Shown: positions 24,925 to 34,991 of the stretch, piece after piece
How positions within the stretch are numbered: the stretch's first letter is position 1
How the letters are laid out: each line of letters begins with the position of its first letter
Origin: Cladobotryum mycophilum
Lineage: Eukaryota; Ascomycota; Sordariomycetes; Hypocreales; Hypocreaceae
Reading direction: 5' to 3'
NCBI GenBank assembly: GCA_036429605.1
Contig: JAVFKD010000016.1
Location: 4,960,001-5,024,000, forward strand
Length of the DNA: 64,000 bases
The notes under the pieces: generated by a model
The model's database searches: none
Told to the model about the DNA's origin: nothing
What the model saw: only the letters and a program-made list of their open reading frames with translations
Made by a program: the position numbers and the translations under genes

Positions 24925-26788
24925 GGTACACATAAGCGAGTGGTACACCCTACCTAGTATACTATTTAAAAGAAAATAAAACCAACTTTTTGTAGCTTTT
25001 TTTATGCTTTTCTATTAAAAATATCTTAAATAATTATTATAATAGTATTAGATAAAAATATACCTTTTTTATTTTCTTAAATTTTTTTACAGGTTTATAT
25101 ATTATGGCTAGTCTTATTATACTTATTATAGTATAGAGCTTTTATATAAGTAGACCTTTTTTGCTATTTCTTTTACTTTAATTACTTATTTATATCCTTT
25201 TAATCTAATTAATCTATTTTTTCTTAAATAGTAAATATACTTTTAAGTTATATATAAGTTTTTTTGCTTTATAGTGTTTATTTAATGCCTTATTTATTGT
25301 ATAAAGTTTAAAGACCTTTTTGCGTAAAAATACCATTTGATGTATAATTATTATTACTTTTTTTATAAATTAGTTAATTATATTTAACATTAAAGTTAAA
25401 GAGCTATCTTGATGAGTGGTAATATAATTTTTTATATGCTCTGACTGTGAGTTAGCCTTGTGTGTGTTTTTTGGTGTTTTTGAGACCTAAGGCTATACGG
25501 GCTTAGGTAGTGTTTTTAGAGGTATTAATGTTTATAATTCTATATTAAATATTAAAAAAACCTTTTATAGATTAAATAGTAATAGACTAGCTTTTAAAAA
25601 ACCTTTTGTAATATTCTTCTTATTGATTATAGTAAAGAATATTATATAAAAAGTATAAAAAAAGTTAATCTTATTAATATATATAATATATATATATATT
25701 AACTTTTTAATTTATTGATTATATGCCTGCTTTAATAGCTTAAAATAACTAATATTTAATAACTAAAAGATATATAAGGAATATAGAGATATATAGACTA
25801 TAATAATCTTATGTTTTTTATAATAGAACTTAAATGCTATTAAGTAATGGTTTTTATGGCTATTAAGGATAAGCATTTAATAGATTCTTTTTATACGAAA
25901 AGCTATATAACGATTAAAATACTTAATTTAATCTAAGCTAATCTTATTAATAGTCTAGTTATTTTTTATTATTATAATATATTAATTTACTAAAAGATTA
26001 TACTTTTAATACTAATTCTTAAGATAGTATTATATAGTAAAGATAATAAATAATAGTATTGCTTAGCCTATTGCATTAATGTCTTAGATTATAGTTACTT
26101 ACTTTCGATTACTAGGCTAGAATAATTTCGTCTTTTTAAGGTCTTTTAAAGTTATGATCACTATGCCTAGAAAGATAATACCTATTATAAAACTAGTCTT
26201 ATTAAAGTTATAGAAATTATTATTAAAGATTTTATATTTGGCTTTTATATTTTGTATAAGTATTAACTAATTATTAATAAGCTTTATATTTTTATATTAA
26301 GCTTTTTAATAGTTATATTTATAAGCCTAGTGTATATAGAGTTTTAGCTAGTGTTTAATAAAGTTTAATACCTAGTTTTTATTAATTAGTAGTGTGTTAT
26401 GTATATATAGTAAATAATTAATTATATTTTTAATATTATATAATCTAGGAGGAAATGATTTTATAGATAGATTAATTATATATTTAACTATAGTCTTTTT
26501 TTCTGATTTTGTAAGATTTATTAAATTGGTTTTTATATTATATCTTAATAGTATATTAGTATAATGCTGACTTAGAGTTATATAATTAATATTGTAGATT
26601 TTTGCTATAGCTTTAAGACTTAAATTTGGGTCTTTTTAAAGAGATGGAAGAGTAAGAGAGATCCTATTCTTATTTAAAAGTATTGCTATAATAGATAGTA
26701 AAGGAATTTAATGTATAGTAATAGAGGTAGATATGGTTATTAAGGGTGTACTATTTGTTTATGTGGCATACTCGCTTATGGATTATGT
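24925..26788 (-). mobile_element. pogo-like transposon copy A (family 1), left TIR truncated
   Basis: The right terminal repeat (to 26,788) ends CGCTTATGGATTATGT followed by TA. The left end keeps only the inner of the two AAGCGAGTGGTACAC units, the outer 20 or so bases being lost where the solo LTR inserted. The transposase lies on the minus strand and is RIP-destroyed. The DDE_1 block corresponding to NLYNFDETGF-type motifs is seen as reverse complement near 26,185-26,225. It is inserted at a TA inside copy B. Confidence 0.75.
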
Positions 26789-26790
26789 TA

Positions 26791-27438
26791 GCTTTTTAAA
26801 ATTATAATGACTATACTTAAAAAAATAATATTTATTATAAATTTAATTTTATTAAAATTATAAAGATTATTATTAAAAACTTTATATTTAATCTTAATAT
26901 TTTATATAAACTTAAACTAAATATTAATAAATATTAGATTTTTATATTTAGCTTTTTAATAATTATATTTATAAGTCTAGTATATATAAACTTTTAATTA
27001 ATATTTAATAAAATTTAATACCTAGTCTTTATTAACTAATAGTATATTATATATATATAATCAATAATTAATTACTTTTTTAATACTATATAATCTAGGA
27101 AAAAATAATTATATAAATAAATTAATTATATACATAAGTATAGTTTTTTCTTTTAATTCTATAAAATTCATTTAATTAGTTTTTATATTATATTATAAAA
27201 ACTATTTAATACAATATTAACTTACAGTTATATAATTAATATTATAAATCTTTTTTATAACTTTAAAACTTAAATTTAAGTTTTTTTTAAAAGCTTTAAA
27301 AGCTATAATAATTTTATTTTTATACGAAAATAATACTACTTAAGATTATTAAGGAATTTAATATATTATAATAAAGGTAAATATAATAGTAAAGAGTAGT
27401 ATATTTGCTTATATAGTACACTCGCTTATGGATTATAT
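26791..27438 (-). mobile_element. pogo-like transposon copy B (family 1), partial
   Basis: This is the 3' (right) third of a family 1 element, resuming exactly where copy A's TA duplication ends (sequence equivalent to 51,290 onward in the full copy at 50,071-51,940). It ends with the standard right TIR CTCGCTTATGGATTATAT at 27,438, then TA. Its left part is missing and LINE/LTR sequence stands in its place, so a deletion or rearrangement occurred. Confidence 0.7.
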
Positions 27439-27440
27439 TA

Positions 27441-28130
27441 ATTATACCTTTAATTTCTAAAACCTACTTTAACTTATTTTTTAGTATAATTAAGGGCAGT
27501 GGTCTTTAAAAGCTATATCCAGTTTTTAGTTTTAGGATAATTTGTAAATCCAATTTCCTAGGCTTTTAAAGTACTGTTTTAGCTATTATAGATTCCTTAG
27601 TTATTATAGTTCCTTTTAGAGTTTATTCCACTTATTAATTTTTTTAGGCTTTTCTTAGTGATAAAACAATGTAAAAGTATTTCTGATTATTTTTATTATT
27701 TTAGTTTAATAGTGTTCTTTAGTTAATGAATAAGATTAATATAGAATAATTAAATAATTTAAGTTTTGTTTATAGCCTTTAGGGTTATTTAAATATACTG
27801 TATAGCATTTAGGGCCTCTAGTTACTATTATTTTAGTTAGGTGTCTTAGGCCTTTTTTTACCTAGTTATTCGTTTAGACTATTATTTAAGGTTATTTCTA
27901 TTGTATCTATGGCCTCTAGACTAATAACCTTACTAGCTATGGCTTAGGCTTAAGCTAGGGCCAATTATATCATAGCTTTAGCTGTGGCTGTGATCGTGGT
28001 GTGTTCATCGCGTCTGTTGCGTCGGGTAATCTTTTCCTCTGCTTTTGTACGAGCTATCTAAAGGGACTAATATCCCTTCCGCAAGCGATTGCAAAAGAGT
28101 GTAGCTTTAATAGATACAATCTATTTCCCT
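27441..28130 (-). mobile_element. Tad1-like LINE fragment: 5' UTR and start of ORF1
   Basis: On the minus strand this corresponds to the first part of the LINE copy at 57,380-57,990. Shared landmarks are the GCGGAAGGGATA block, the CGACGCGNCAGACGCGA block and the ACCGGATATAGCTT block. RIP stops are abundant. It is cut at its 3' side by copy B's TA junction. The 5' end lies about 250 bases from the stop codon of HMG-CoA synthase and marks the border of the gene island. Confidence 0.7.
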
Positions 28131-28381
28131 TAGTTAAATTGTATCGCGTTTTTCTAGCGTTTTAAGCTCGATTCGGTGGCGTATGGCGTGTTGTCTTTAC
28201 AAGTTCAGGTTAAAAAACAGCTTGGTTTCTAAGATTGTTAAAGTATTCACGCAAAAGCAATTAGGGTCAAGAGAAGAAGGTCTATTATATATTATGCCTC
28301 TGATAATATCAACAATTCCTACTATCATGTTATGGGCTCTATGCTACAAAATAGCTATTCCAACAAGAACAATGACCAGAC
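28131..28381. other. 3' flank of HMG-CoA synthase
   Basis: Presumed 3' UTR and terminator of the minus-strand gene. A plus-strand frame at 28,183-28,458 has no features and overlaps the gene end. Confidence 0.5.
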
Positions 28382-29752
28382 TTAAGCCTGCTGTGAGTAC
28401 TCTCGCTTCAACATATCATCAACCTTTGTCAGGTAGTATGTGCCACTGGCAATGGTAGAGACCTTACCCTTGGGGGTATAGTCCTTCTGGAAATGAGCCT
28501 GCTTTCGCAAGTTGCACATCTCATCGTAAGTCTCAGGGGAGACAGCACGACGAGCCTCCAATCGTGCGGGGATGTTGAGGACCTCGGAAATCTTCTCGAC
28601 ACTACCGACAACACGAAAGGACATGAAGCTAGCGGCAAGACCGGAGCCATAGCTGAAGAGACCAATTCGCTTTCCCTCGAGAGCCTTGCTGTCAACAAAG
28701 GAGAGCAAGCTAGCCAGACCACCCCAGACACTAGCGCAGTACATATTACCGCAAAGAGTGGCAACTTGAATGGCAGGGTTAACACGCTCCTGGAAGCGCT
28801 TCTTGGTGAGGCCCATGAAGATCTTCTCGACGACCTTGTCAGTCAAGGACTTCTCGTAGTCCATGTCATACAGCTCGGGGGCAACTTCAGCAAAGGCAGA
28901 AGCATTAGGGTTGGTCAGGTAGTCATGGTAGAGCATACGGGCGTAGGATTTCTGGACAAGCTTGCAGGTAGGGGCATGGAAAGCCAGGTAGTCGAAACGG
29001 TCAAGAGAAGTCTTGGTAACGTCGGCACCGTTGGCGCCGCTGGTGATGCCGTTAGTGGCAAGCTTGGCCTCACGCTTGTTGTAGTCGCGGTAGGCGGCGT
29101 CCAGGGCCTTGGTATAGCAGTTAATGGAGTAGCGACCGTCAACATAAGGGTACTCGCTGGTCAAGTCAGGCTTATAGAAGTCATAGGCGTGCTGCATATA
29201 GGTGCCTCGCAGGCCAGGCTCGGCAACAACGAGGGCGTTGGGACCAACAAGCATGGCAACCACACCAGCACCACCAGTAGGTCGGGCAGCACCCTTGGCG
29301 TAAATGGCAATATCGCCAGCAACGACAATAGCATCACGGCCATCCCAAGCAGAGGACTCGACCCAGTTAATACTGTTGAAGAGGGCATTAGTACCTCCGT
29401 AGCAGGCATTGATAGTGTCGACACCCTCCAGGTTGGTGTTGTCATCGAAAAGCTGCATCAAGACAGACTTGACGGATTTAGACTTGTCAAGGAGGGTCTC
29501 GGTGCCGACCTCGAGACGGCCGACGGAGTTGACATTGATGTTGTAGTTCTTAAGCAACCTCGAAGTGACGGTAAGGGCCATAGAGTAGATGTCCTCACGA
29601 TCATCACAGAAGGCCATTTTGGTCTGGCCTAGACCAATAGTGTACTTGCCAGCGGCAACACCATCGAACTTCTCAAGCTCGGATTGCTCAACATACTGGC
29701 TTGGAAAGTAGATCTCTATGGATTTTATGCCTACGTTCTGCGGGCGAGCCAT
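28382..29752 (-). CDS. hydroxymethylglutaryl-CoA synthase
   Basis: A 456-residue protein that condenses acetyl-CoA with acetoacetyl-CoA to HMG-CoA, the committed entry to the mevalonate/ergosterol pathway (EC 2.3.3.10, cytosolic). The sequence aligns with the eukaryotic family end to end. It has the opening block GIKSIEIYFPSQYVEQ and the GKYTIGLGQTKMAFC motif. The general acid Glu85 is in EVGTET, the acyl-accepting Cys117 in NACYGGT, and His259 in FHAPTCKLVQKS. The substrate-binding GDIAIYAKGAARPTGG block and C-terminal GLFSYGSGLA and ASGTYYLTKVDD blocks are present. All three catalytic residues are there, with no stop or frameshift. Start ATG has a good context (CAAAATGGC) after a CT-rich leader. 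The frame is intronless. It has ordinary GC and codon use although RIP-altered LINE DNA lies within 250 bases. It may be the housekeeping gene or a second copy; the window cannot decide. Confidence 0.96.
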   Translation of the reverse strand: MARPQNVGIKSIEIYFPSQYVEQSELEKFDGVAAGKYTIGLGQTKMAFCDDREDIYSMALTVTSRLLKNYNINVNSVGRLEVGTETLLDKSKSVKSVLMQLFDDNTNLEGVDTINACYGGTNALFNSINWVESSAWDGRDAIVVAGDIAIYAKGAARPTGGAGVVAMLVGPNALVVAEPGLRGTYMQHAYDFYKPDLTSEYPYVDGRYSINCYTKALDAAYRDYNKREAKLATNGITSGANGADVTKTSLDRFDYLAFHAPTCKLVQKSYARMLYHDYLTNPNASAFAEVAPELYDMDYEKSLTDKVVEKIFMGLTKKRFQERVNPAIQVATLCGNMYCASVWGGLASLLSFVDSKALEGKRIGLFSYGSGLAASFMSFRVVGSVEKISEVLNIPARLEARRAVSPETYDEMCNLRKQAHFQKDYTPKGKVSTIASGTYYLTKVDDMLKREYSQQA

Positions 29753-30229
29753 TTTGAGAGGAGGGGAAAAAGGTGAAGATTATTACAAAGAATGTAATAG
29801 AGAATATAGATAGAGAGAGAATAGATGAGGAGAATAAATTGAGAGAGTATGTGCAAGAACCTAGGACTGTTCTTGTACAAGTATGTCGACGGTAAAGGGC
29901 ACTTGGACTTTCTCTAGGTAAGTACTAGGTAGTTATTAATATTCGTTTTCGCCGCCCTTTGTGGCAGGTAGTACCTTTGGTACCCTTTTTTCAACAGGGT
30001 CGCAACTACTAGACACGCATTTGTCCGGGGTGTGACGTCTCAGTGGACGGAAGGGAACTCTTGACCGAAAAACACTGTATATGACTAACATGGCCTGATC
30101 CACGAGGAATGGCGCTCACACAAATCTGACCTTGCAGAAAAAAAGATATATTTCTCCAAATGTGATTCATTGCGGGAATGTATTGCGCTAGCATAAGTAG
30201 AACGGTTGCTCCTATAACAGACCTTATCA
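29753..30229 (-). promoter_or_regulatory. upstream region of HMG-CoA synthase
   Basis: Read on the minus strand, the 100 bases before the ATG are strongly pyrimidine-rich (CTCTCTCTATCTATATTCTC type), a common feature of fungal leaders and core promoters. No clear sterol-response element or TATA box could be assigned. The region ends where the inverted-repeat element begins. Confidence 0.4.
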
Positions 30230-30803
30230 GGCTAATTTTCGTCGCCAGACTCAGGAATGCCATGGCATTCCTCCAGGTGGTTAGGATGTGATCCACATCT
30301 CACGACGACGAACACGACGAGAATCACGACGAGTGACCGCTATACCGTTTTAAGCAGCATTTCTAATATTTGATCTCTATGATCCACGTCTGACGACGAG
30401 CGGGTCAGTTATACAGTGTATCTTTTTCTAGGCGTTCCCTCCTAAACTTATAGTAGAATAGTTGCCAAGGAAAACACCACTTGAACTGCCTCGTCGTGCC
30501 GTTCGTCATACATCCCGTTGTATCTATTTGAAAATCGCACAGCAAGGATTTTTATGACGAACACAAGGCTAACACAAGGCTGGCGATAGGACAGGGATGT
30601 CCAAATGGAGATCAGTTTCCTGTTTAAGAACACCAAAATGTATAACTCGAAGCAGGGGTCAGTAGATACATCGCTGGCTTTTTGAATTAGAAATGTACCG
30701 CGCCCCGCTCGTCGTGTTCGTCGTCATCATGAGACATGGATCACATCCTAACCACCTGGAGGAATGCCATAGCATTCCTGAGTCTGGCGACGAAAATTGG
30801 CCC
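30230..30803. mobile_element. non-autonomous inverted-repeat element (MITE-like), not RIP-altered
   Basis: The arms at about 30,230-30,325 and 30,706-30,803 are inverted copies of each other over about 95 bases with a handful of differences. They start with AATTTTCGTCGCCAGACTC and end in a GACGACGAACACGACGAG block. The motif ATGATCCA-CGTCTGACGACGAG recurs singly near 30,379. The 380-base interior has no coding frame. No convincing target duplication was found, so the exact ends and superfamily are open. Base composition is ordinary. Confidence 0.72.
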
Positions 30804-31520
30804 AATTAGGCAGGGCAGCAGCCGGTTCAAGTAACTTGACCAAATCTTTCAATCAATCAATCAAATTAAAGCCTTTAAAATAGCCAAATAAGCAAATAAG
30901 GTTATCATGATATTTGAAGCATTTGGTAAGTAAAATAGGGTAGATTTTCATTTAAGAAGGGGTTATTCCAGGCTATTCCCAGTCAAAGAAGCAAGTATAT
31001 TACCCAATTGATTAGAAATATACAAAATAATAATCTTCTCCTTTACAATACCATGTAACAACCATAAGAAGATCAATTTTACATGTTAATTTTCTTATTT
31101 CTGGCTAATTCTAATGAGCCTTATAATCTTTAATAAACAGTGGTAATTAGGCCTTATTCATAGCTTCAAAATATAACCAATGCCGCCTCTACCTTCAAGT
31201 CTAATCTTACTAATTGTATATAAACCTGGAGGTACCTTAGATAACGTTCAGAGAGCGGTAAATTAGCCCGAAATAAAGTACCAATAGTTTGGGTTGCATT
31301 GACCCGCAATTTCCACCATACATTCCAACAAAAAGATATTAGTGACGACATTTACACTACCGAAGGCGTCGAGATAGACGCGTTTGTGTAGAAAACAAGG
31401 GAAGCAGCGAAGTTCGGAAACTAACCCCTAAACAGAGTTAATACTAGATTAACATTCTTCCGTCGTATTTCCATACTTATAGAATAAGGGCATACTGTAT
31501 GGAATATGGAATAAGATATA
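30804..31520. other. intergenic, no gene seen
   Basis: Moderately AT-rich unique-looking DNA with a short CAAT-type simple repeat at 30,850-30,865. Only short frames without features. Confidence 0.45.
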
Positions 31521-31702
31521 ATGTATTCCATATGCGAGTGGTATACATAAGCAAGTAGTACAGCTAAGTATCTTTTACTAGAGATATATGCAAAAAGTTG
31601 CTTTAACACTTTAACAACTTTTATACCCCTCATTTACAAGGGAGGTACTTAAGTACTTAGTGTACTACTCGCTTATGTATACCACTCGCTTATAGAAGAT
31701 GT
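31521..31702. mobile_element. 182-bp MITE of the pogo-like families
   Basis: Flanked by TA (31,519-31,520; 31,703-31,704). Ends carry the doubled terminal motif: GCGAGTGGTATACATAAGCAAGTAG on the left, with its inverse ending CGCTTATAGAAGATGT on the right. The core shares AAGTATCTTTTACTAG with a second copy at 39,021-39,203. It has no coding capacity and would depend on a transposase made elsewhere. Confidence 0.82.
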
Positions 31703-31704
31703 TA

Positions 31705-32582
31705 TAAAATATTCTATATGGATTAACTAATCCATACGCGTATAGGTAGAAAGCCTGATGTGCGGGGGTTATCATCAGATGGCCTACAAGGGATCAAATG
31801 TTCTAGAAAACCTCGATATCCACGCTATGCCCGATCTTTAAGTGAAACAGTTTAGATTTGGCTGAAAATTGAAGAATTATGACTGGAAGCTGAACTATTG
31901 TCTGTACTGGCTATTCGAAAGAGGGGCCTTCATTTAAGATGCACAGAGTCAGGCTCTGAGTCATTCATGTACTACAAGTGCAAGCAGTGTATACATTATG
32001 TGTAAGGCAGCTATACTGAGTACTGTCATGGTACTAGCATTTTTATAGTTCTTAAACATAACTGTTTCAAAAAATAGGTACTAAGCATGAAAAGTGCCCT
32101 CTTGATTGGAGATTTCTGGTGGAACATCTACTCATCTGAAGCCATCTCCTGCAAGCTAATTAATGTAAGGCGGCTCGGTAAGCACGGATATTCTTCGAGT
32201 TTGCTGCACTTGGCCGAAATAACGCTTGCTTTTGAAACCGTGTTTTTCATTAGTAAATTATGATTTACTATTACATTCCATTCTGATCCGAGACTTCCGA
32301 TTGAAATAGACTATTGGAAGCTTATTTTCTAGTTTCCCTTCACAAACCTTAACCACTTTACTCACAATTATCTCAGAATAATGATACCCGAGAAAAGCAG
32401 GGTTTTTGTATAGAATACCCTTTATTTGGCGCTGTATTAGACACTAAACGCTGTACCCAACCTGTACCTGGTTTCCGAGATGTTTGAGATATAAATTGCA
32501 ATGGATTTCCTGTGCAAACAATACATTTTTCTTTTCTCTTTAAGACAACTAAGCCAATACCACCTAAATACAAGCATATTAC
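31705..32582. other. intergenic, upstream of the 460-codon orphan gene
   Basis: Ordinary to moderately AT-rich sequence. A minus-strand frame at 32,573-32,373 (66 codons) has no recognisable feature. Probably contains the promoter of the orphan gene at its right end. Confidence 0.4.
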
Positions 32583-32606
32583 ATATATATATATATATAT
32601 ATATAT
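32583..32606. repeat. (AT)12 microsatellite
   Basis: Twelve AT units about 210 bases upstream of the orphan gene's start codon. Promoter role possible but unproven. Confidence 0.9.
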
Positions 32607-32818
32607 TTAAATCCCCTTTAATAGCACATTATTGTGCTATATAGCCTTGGTTATCTTACATTTATCAATCTAACCAATCCTGATTATAAGATATCTATAT
32701 TTCCTATAGATATTCTTTTTCCTCCACTGTACTATTTATTTCAAACCTTAACTCGTTCCTTTACTTCACCCTATTTCAAATATACATTCTTAGTCCACAG
32801 TCACACGATATCTTAACA

Positions 32819-34201
32819 ATGTCTCATCTCTCCACCAATCTTGTCAGACAGAGATCCCCACTTAGCCACATGAGGGCTCTGCTCAAGCCCAATGACCCTA
32901 CCGTGGGATCTCAACGACTGCGCGATTGGTGCAAGATGAGGCTGGAAGCTGTGCGTGGTGTAACCTCGACCGACACTAGTGGTCCAACTGTCATTTTGCA
33001 AGACCAAACAAGCACACGTGTGTTCAACGAGCTGTTAGCTATCCAAGGATGGTTTCCTAGTACATTGAGGGCTGAGGAGTTAGGCTCAGACCCGACAGAC
33101 TTGGCCCACCTCTCATACTACAACACTCACAGACTCAACTGGTCAGACTCCTTGTTGGTGCAGTTTACTATGAAGGGCCCAACATCCTTAGCTGTTACAC
33201 AATCCGACCCAAACCTTTCGGGTCCTCACTCGCATCGTTGGGGGCGCTCCGCTCTTGATACAGCGCAGAATGCTGCCTTGTTTATGTTAAAATGCTGGCC
33301 ACTTGCGAGCAGTGAAGTGATCACCGTTCTATGGGCTCATGGTTGCTACACTGATTATGCAAAATTCCAGAACACTGACCAGTGTACGTCACTCGTGGAT
33401 TCAGTCAAGCACTTACAGGCGTGTGGTTTGTTCGATGAAGGCAGAAATCGATGGATCTTGGTCTTACAAGCCAAATTCTACTATGCTATTAGTCGAGGCA
33501 GTGCTGATGCGATGACTGTGGCCCTGCCGGGACAGTGGACTCACCTGCTCACTGTGAGATTTTACACCGTGGGTGCTTGCCAGACAGTGGCATTTTTCGA
33601 ATCATTGTGTCGCCGCAAGCTTTCACAAGCCGCCGTGTTTCTGCTCCGATCAATATGGACTTTGGGCCATGATATCTTCGAGGCGGCTTCTGATTGCGCC
33701 AACGGTGAGGATGACAACCTAGTGCTGGTCCTTACCAAGGCTTTCGGGTACACTTTCATCGATATCGTACGCTTGTATGAAGAAGTACTGCGAGCTGTGC
33801 TTCCGCACGCCGCCTTGTTTGAGCTTTTGTCAGGAACTTGGGCTTGCTGCATCGGTATGCAGCGCTATGGCTTCTCAGAACATGCCCTGTCCGAGATGGA
33901 CTCCTATACACTACCGAACCAAGCAAAGCCCCTGGTGGATGTCTCGCAGTTCCTAGTGAAAATGGGATATGCGACTGACTTTAACGACGTTCTGGATGAA
34001 TGGTCAGGATGCAATCCTAACTATAGAAACGAAGTTACCGTGAATGATTATGCAAATATCGCTCACAGGGAGGTTCTTGCGACTGTTCGGAATATTGAAG
34101 GTCGGTTAAGACACATCGTGTCTCATTTTGGTCTTTCACAGTTCACCGAGAACAGTTTACAAGTGGTCCAGGCATATAGATATAGTAATAACTTCCTTTA
34201 G
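32819..34201 (+). CDS. intact 460-residue orphan protein
   Basis: An open frame of 460 codons without introns, starting at ATG 32,819 in a good context (AACAATGTC) and ending TAG at 34,199-34,201. I do not recognise the family. The product is soluble-looking: no signal peptide and no long hydrophobic membrane segment. It is relatively rich in Trp (11) and Cys. The N-terminal 30 residues are basic, the middle (about 200-300) is helical with WTHLLTVRFYTVGACQT, and there is an acidic NGEDDN patch near residue 300. The last 100 residues contain NDYANIAHRE. Codon use and GC are ordinary, contrasting with RIP DNA beginning about 210 bases past the stop. Alternatives include an accessory effector-type protein or an endogenised capsid-like gene of a fungal virus; neither is supported by a motif I can name. 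Confidence 0.75.
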   Translation: MSHLSTNLVRQRSPLSHMRALLKPNDPTVGSQRLRDWCKMRLEAVRGVTSTDTSGPTVILQDQTSTRVFNELLAIQGWFPSTLRAEELGSDPTDLAHLSYYNTHRLNWSDSLLVQFTMKGPTSLAVTQSDPNLSGPHSHRWGRSALDTAQNAALFMLKCWPLASSEVITVLWAHGCYTDYAKFQNTDQCTSLVDSVKHLQACGLFDEGRNRWILVLQAKFYYAISRGSADAMTVALPGQWTHLLTVRFYTVGACQTVAFFESLCRRKLSQAAVFLLRSIWTLGHDIFEAASDCANGEDDNLVLVLTKAFGYTFIDIVRLYEEVLRAVLPHAALFELLSGTWACCIGMQRYGFSEHALSEMDSYTLPNQAKPLVDVSQFLVKMGYATDFNDVLDEWSGCNPNYRNEVTVNDYANIAHREVLATVRNIEGRLRHIVSHFGLSQFTENSLQVVQAYRYSNNFL

Positions 34202-34411
34202 ACTTTCCACATCACCGTGGCTAGTCCGATTAGGTATATCATTATAGAACAACTAATATCACTACGGATTGCGTCCTTTTTCCCTTTTTCTTCTCGTACT
34301 AAAGTTCCGCCCGTAGTATGTGTTTATTAATTCCTTTTACACGTGATGAATTTAAGCGCTTTGCATAGATATCGTAATGGATTTATTAGTTATAAATGAG
34401 AAAATTGTTTA
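34202..34411. other. 3' flank of the orphan gene; right border of the gene island
   Basis: About 210 bases becoming AT-rich, ending at the TA before the first pogo-like terminal repeat (34,412). Confidence 0.5.
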
Positions 34412-34630
34412 ATGTAATCCAAAAGTGAGTGTACTATATAAGCGAGTGTGCCACCCTGCACTATTATATTTACCTTTATTATAATATATTAAATTCCTTT
34501 ACAATCTTAAATACTACTATTATTATATAAAAGTAAAGTTATTATAGCTTTTAAAGCTTTTAAAAAAAACCCAGAGTTAAGTCTTAAAGCTATAGAAAAA
34601 ATCTATAATATTAATTATATAACTTTAAGT
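34412..34630 (+). mobile_element. inverted end fragment of a family 1 pogo-like transposon
   Basis: About 219 bases equal to the reverse complement of the right end of the full copy at 50,071-51,940. Begins TA then ATGTAATCC and the doubled GAGTGTACTATATAAGCGAGTGTGCCACC motif. Cut at a TA by element E. Confidence 0.72.
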
Positions 34631-34991
34631 TAATATAATCCATAAGTAAATATACTACATAAGTAAGTGTACTACCTCTTACTACCTTATATAGAAAAAA
34701 AAACAAAGTTAGCTTTTAATATTTTTTAATTTATATTCAATATTTAATTATTATAATAATATGAAAAAAAACTAATTATATCTTTTACTTAATGATATTT
34801 TTTTATACATTTATATGTTATAGCTAGTTTTACTATACTTACTATAATATAAACCCTTTATATAAATAAATGCTTTTTATTACTTTTTCTATTTAATTTA
34901 CTTATTTATATCCTTTTAATATAATTAATTAATTATAATTAATATTATAATTAAAAAGCTATTTTAATAAATATAAATATAATTCTTTATA

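Noticed and set aside
28493..29632. 379-codon open frame on the plus strand, antisense to HMG-CoA synthase
   Set aside because: It lies wholly inside the enzyme gene in the opposite direction, with a low-complexity Gly/Val/Leu composition typical of a shadow frame. The minus-strand gene has full family conservation.
33562..33852. 96-codon minus-strand frame
   Set aside because: Shadow inside the orphan gene, no features.
32819..34201. Possible terpene synthase reading of the orphan protein (EDDN and ND...RE motifs)
   Set aside because: The acidic patch lies near residue 300 of 460 and the second motif lacks the required Ser/Thr spacing. Order and distances do not fit class I terpene synthases.
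28130..34412. A biosynthetic gene cluster around HMG-CoA synthase
   Set aside because: No polyketide synthase, peptide synthetase, P450, transporter or regulator is visible; only two genes are intact in the island.
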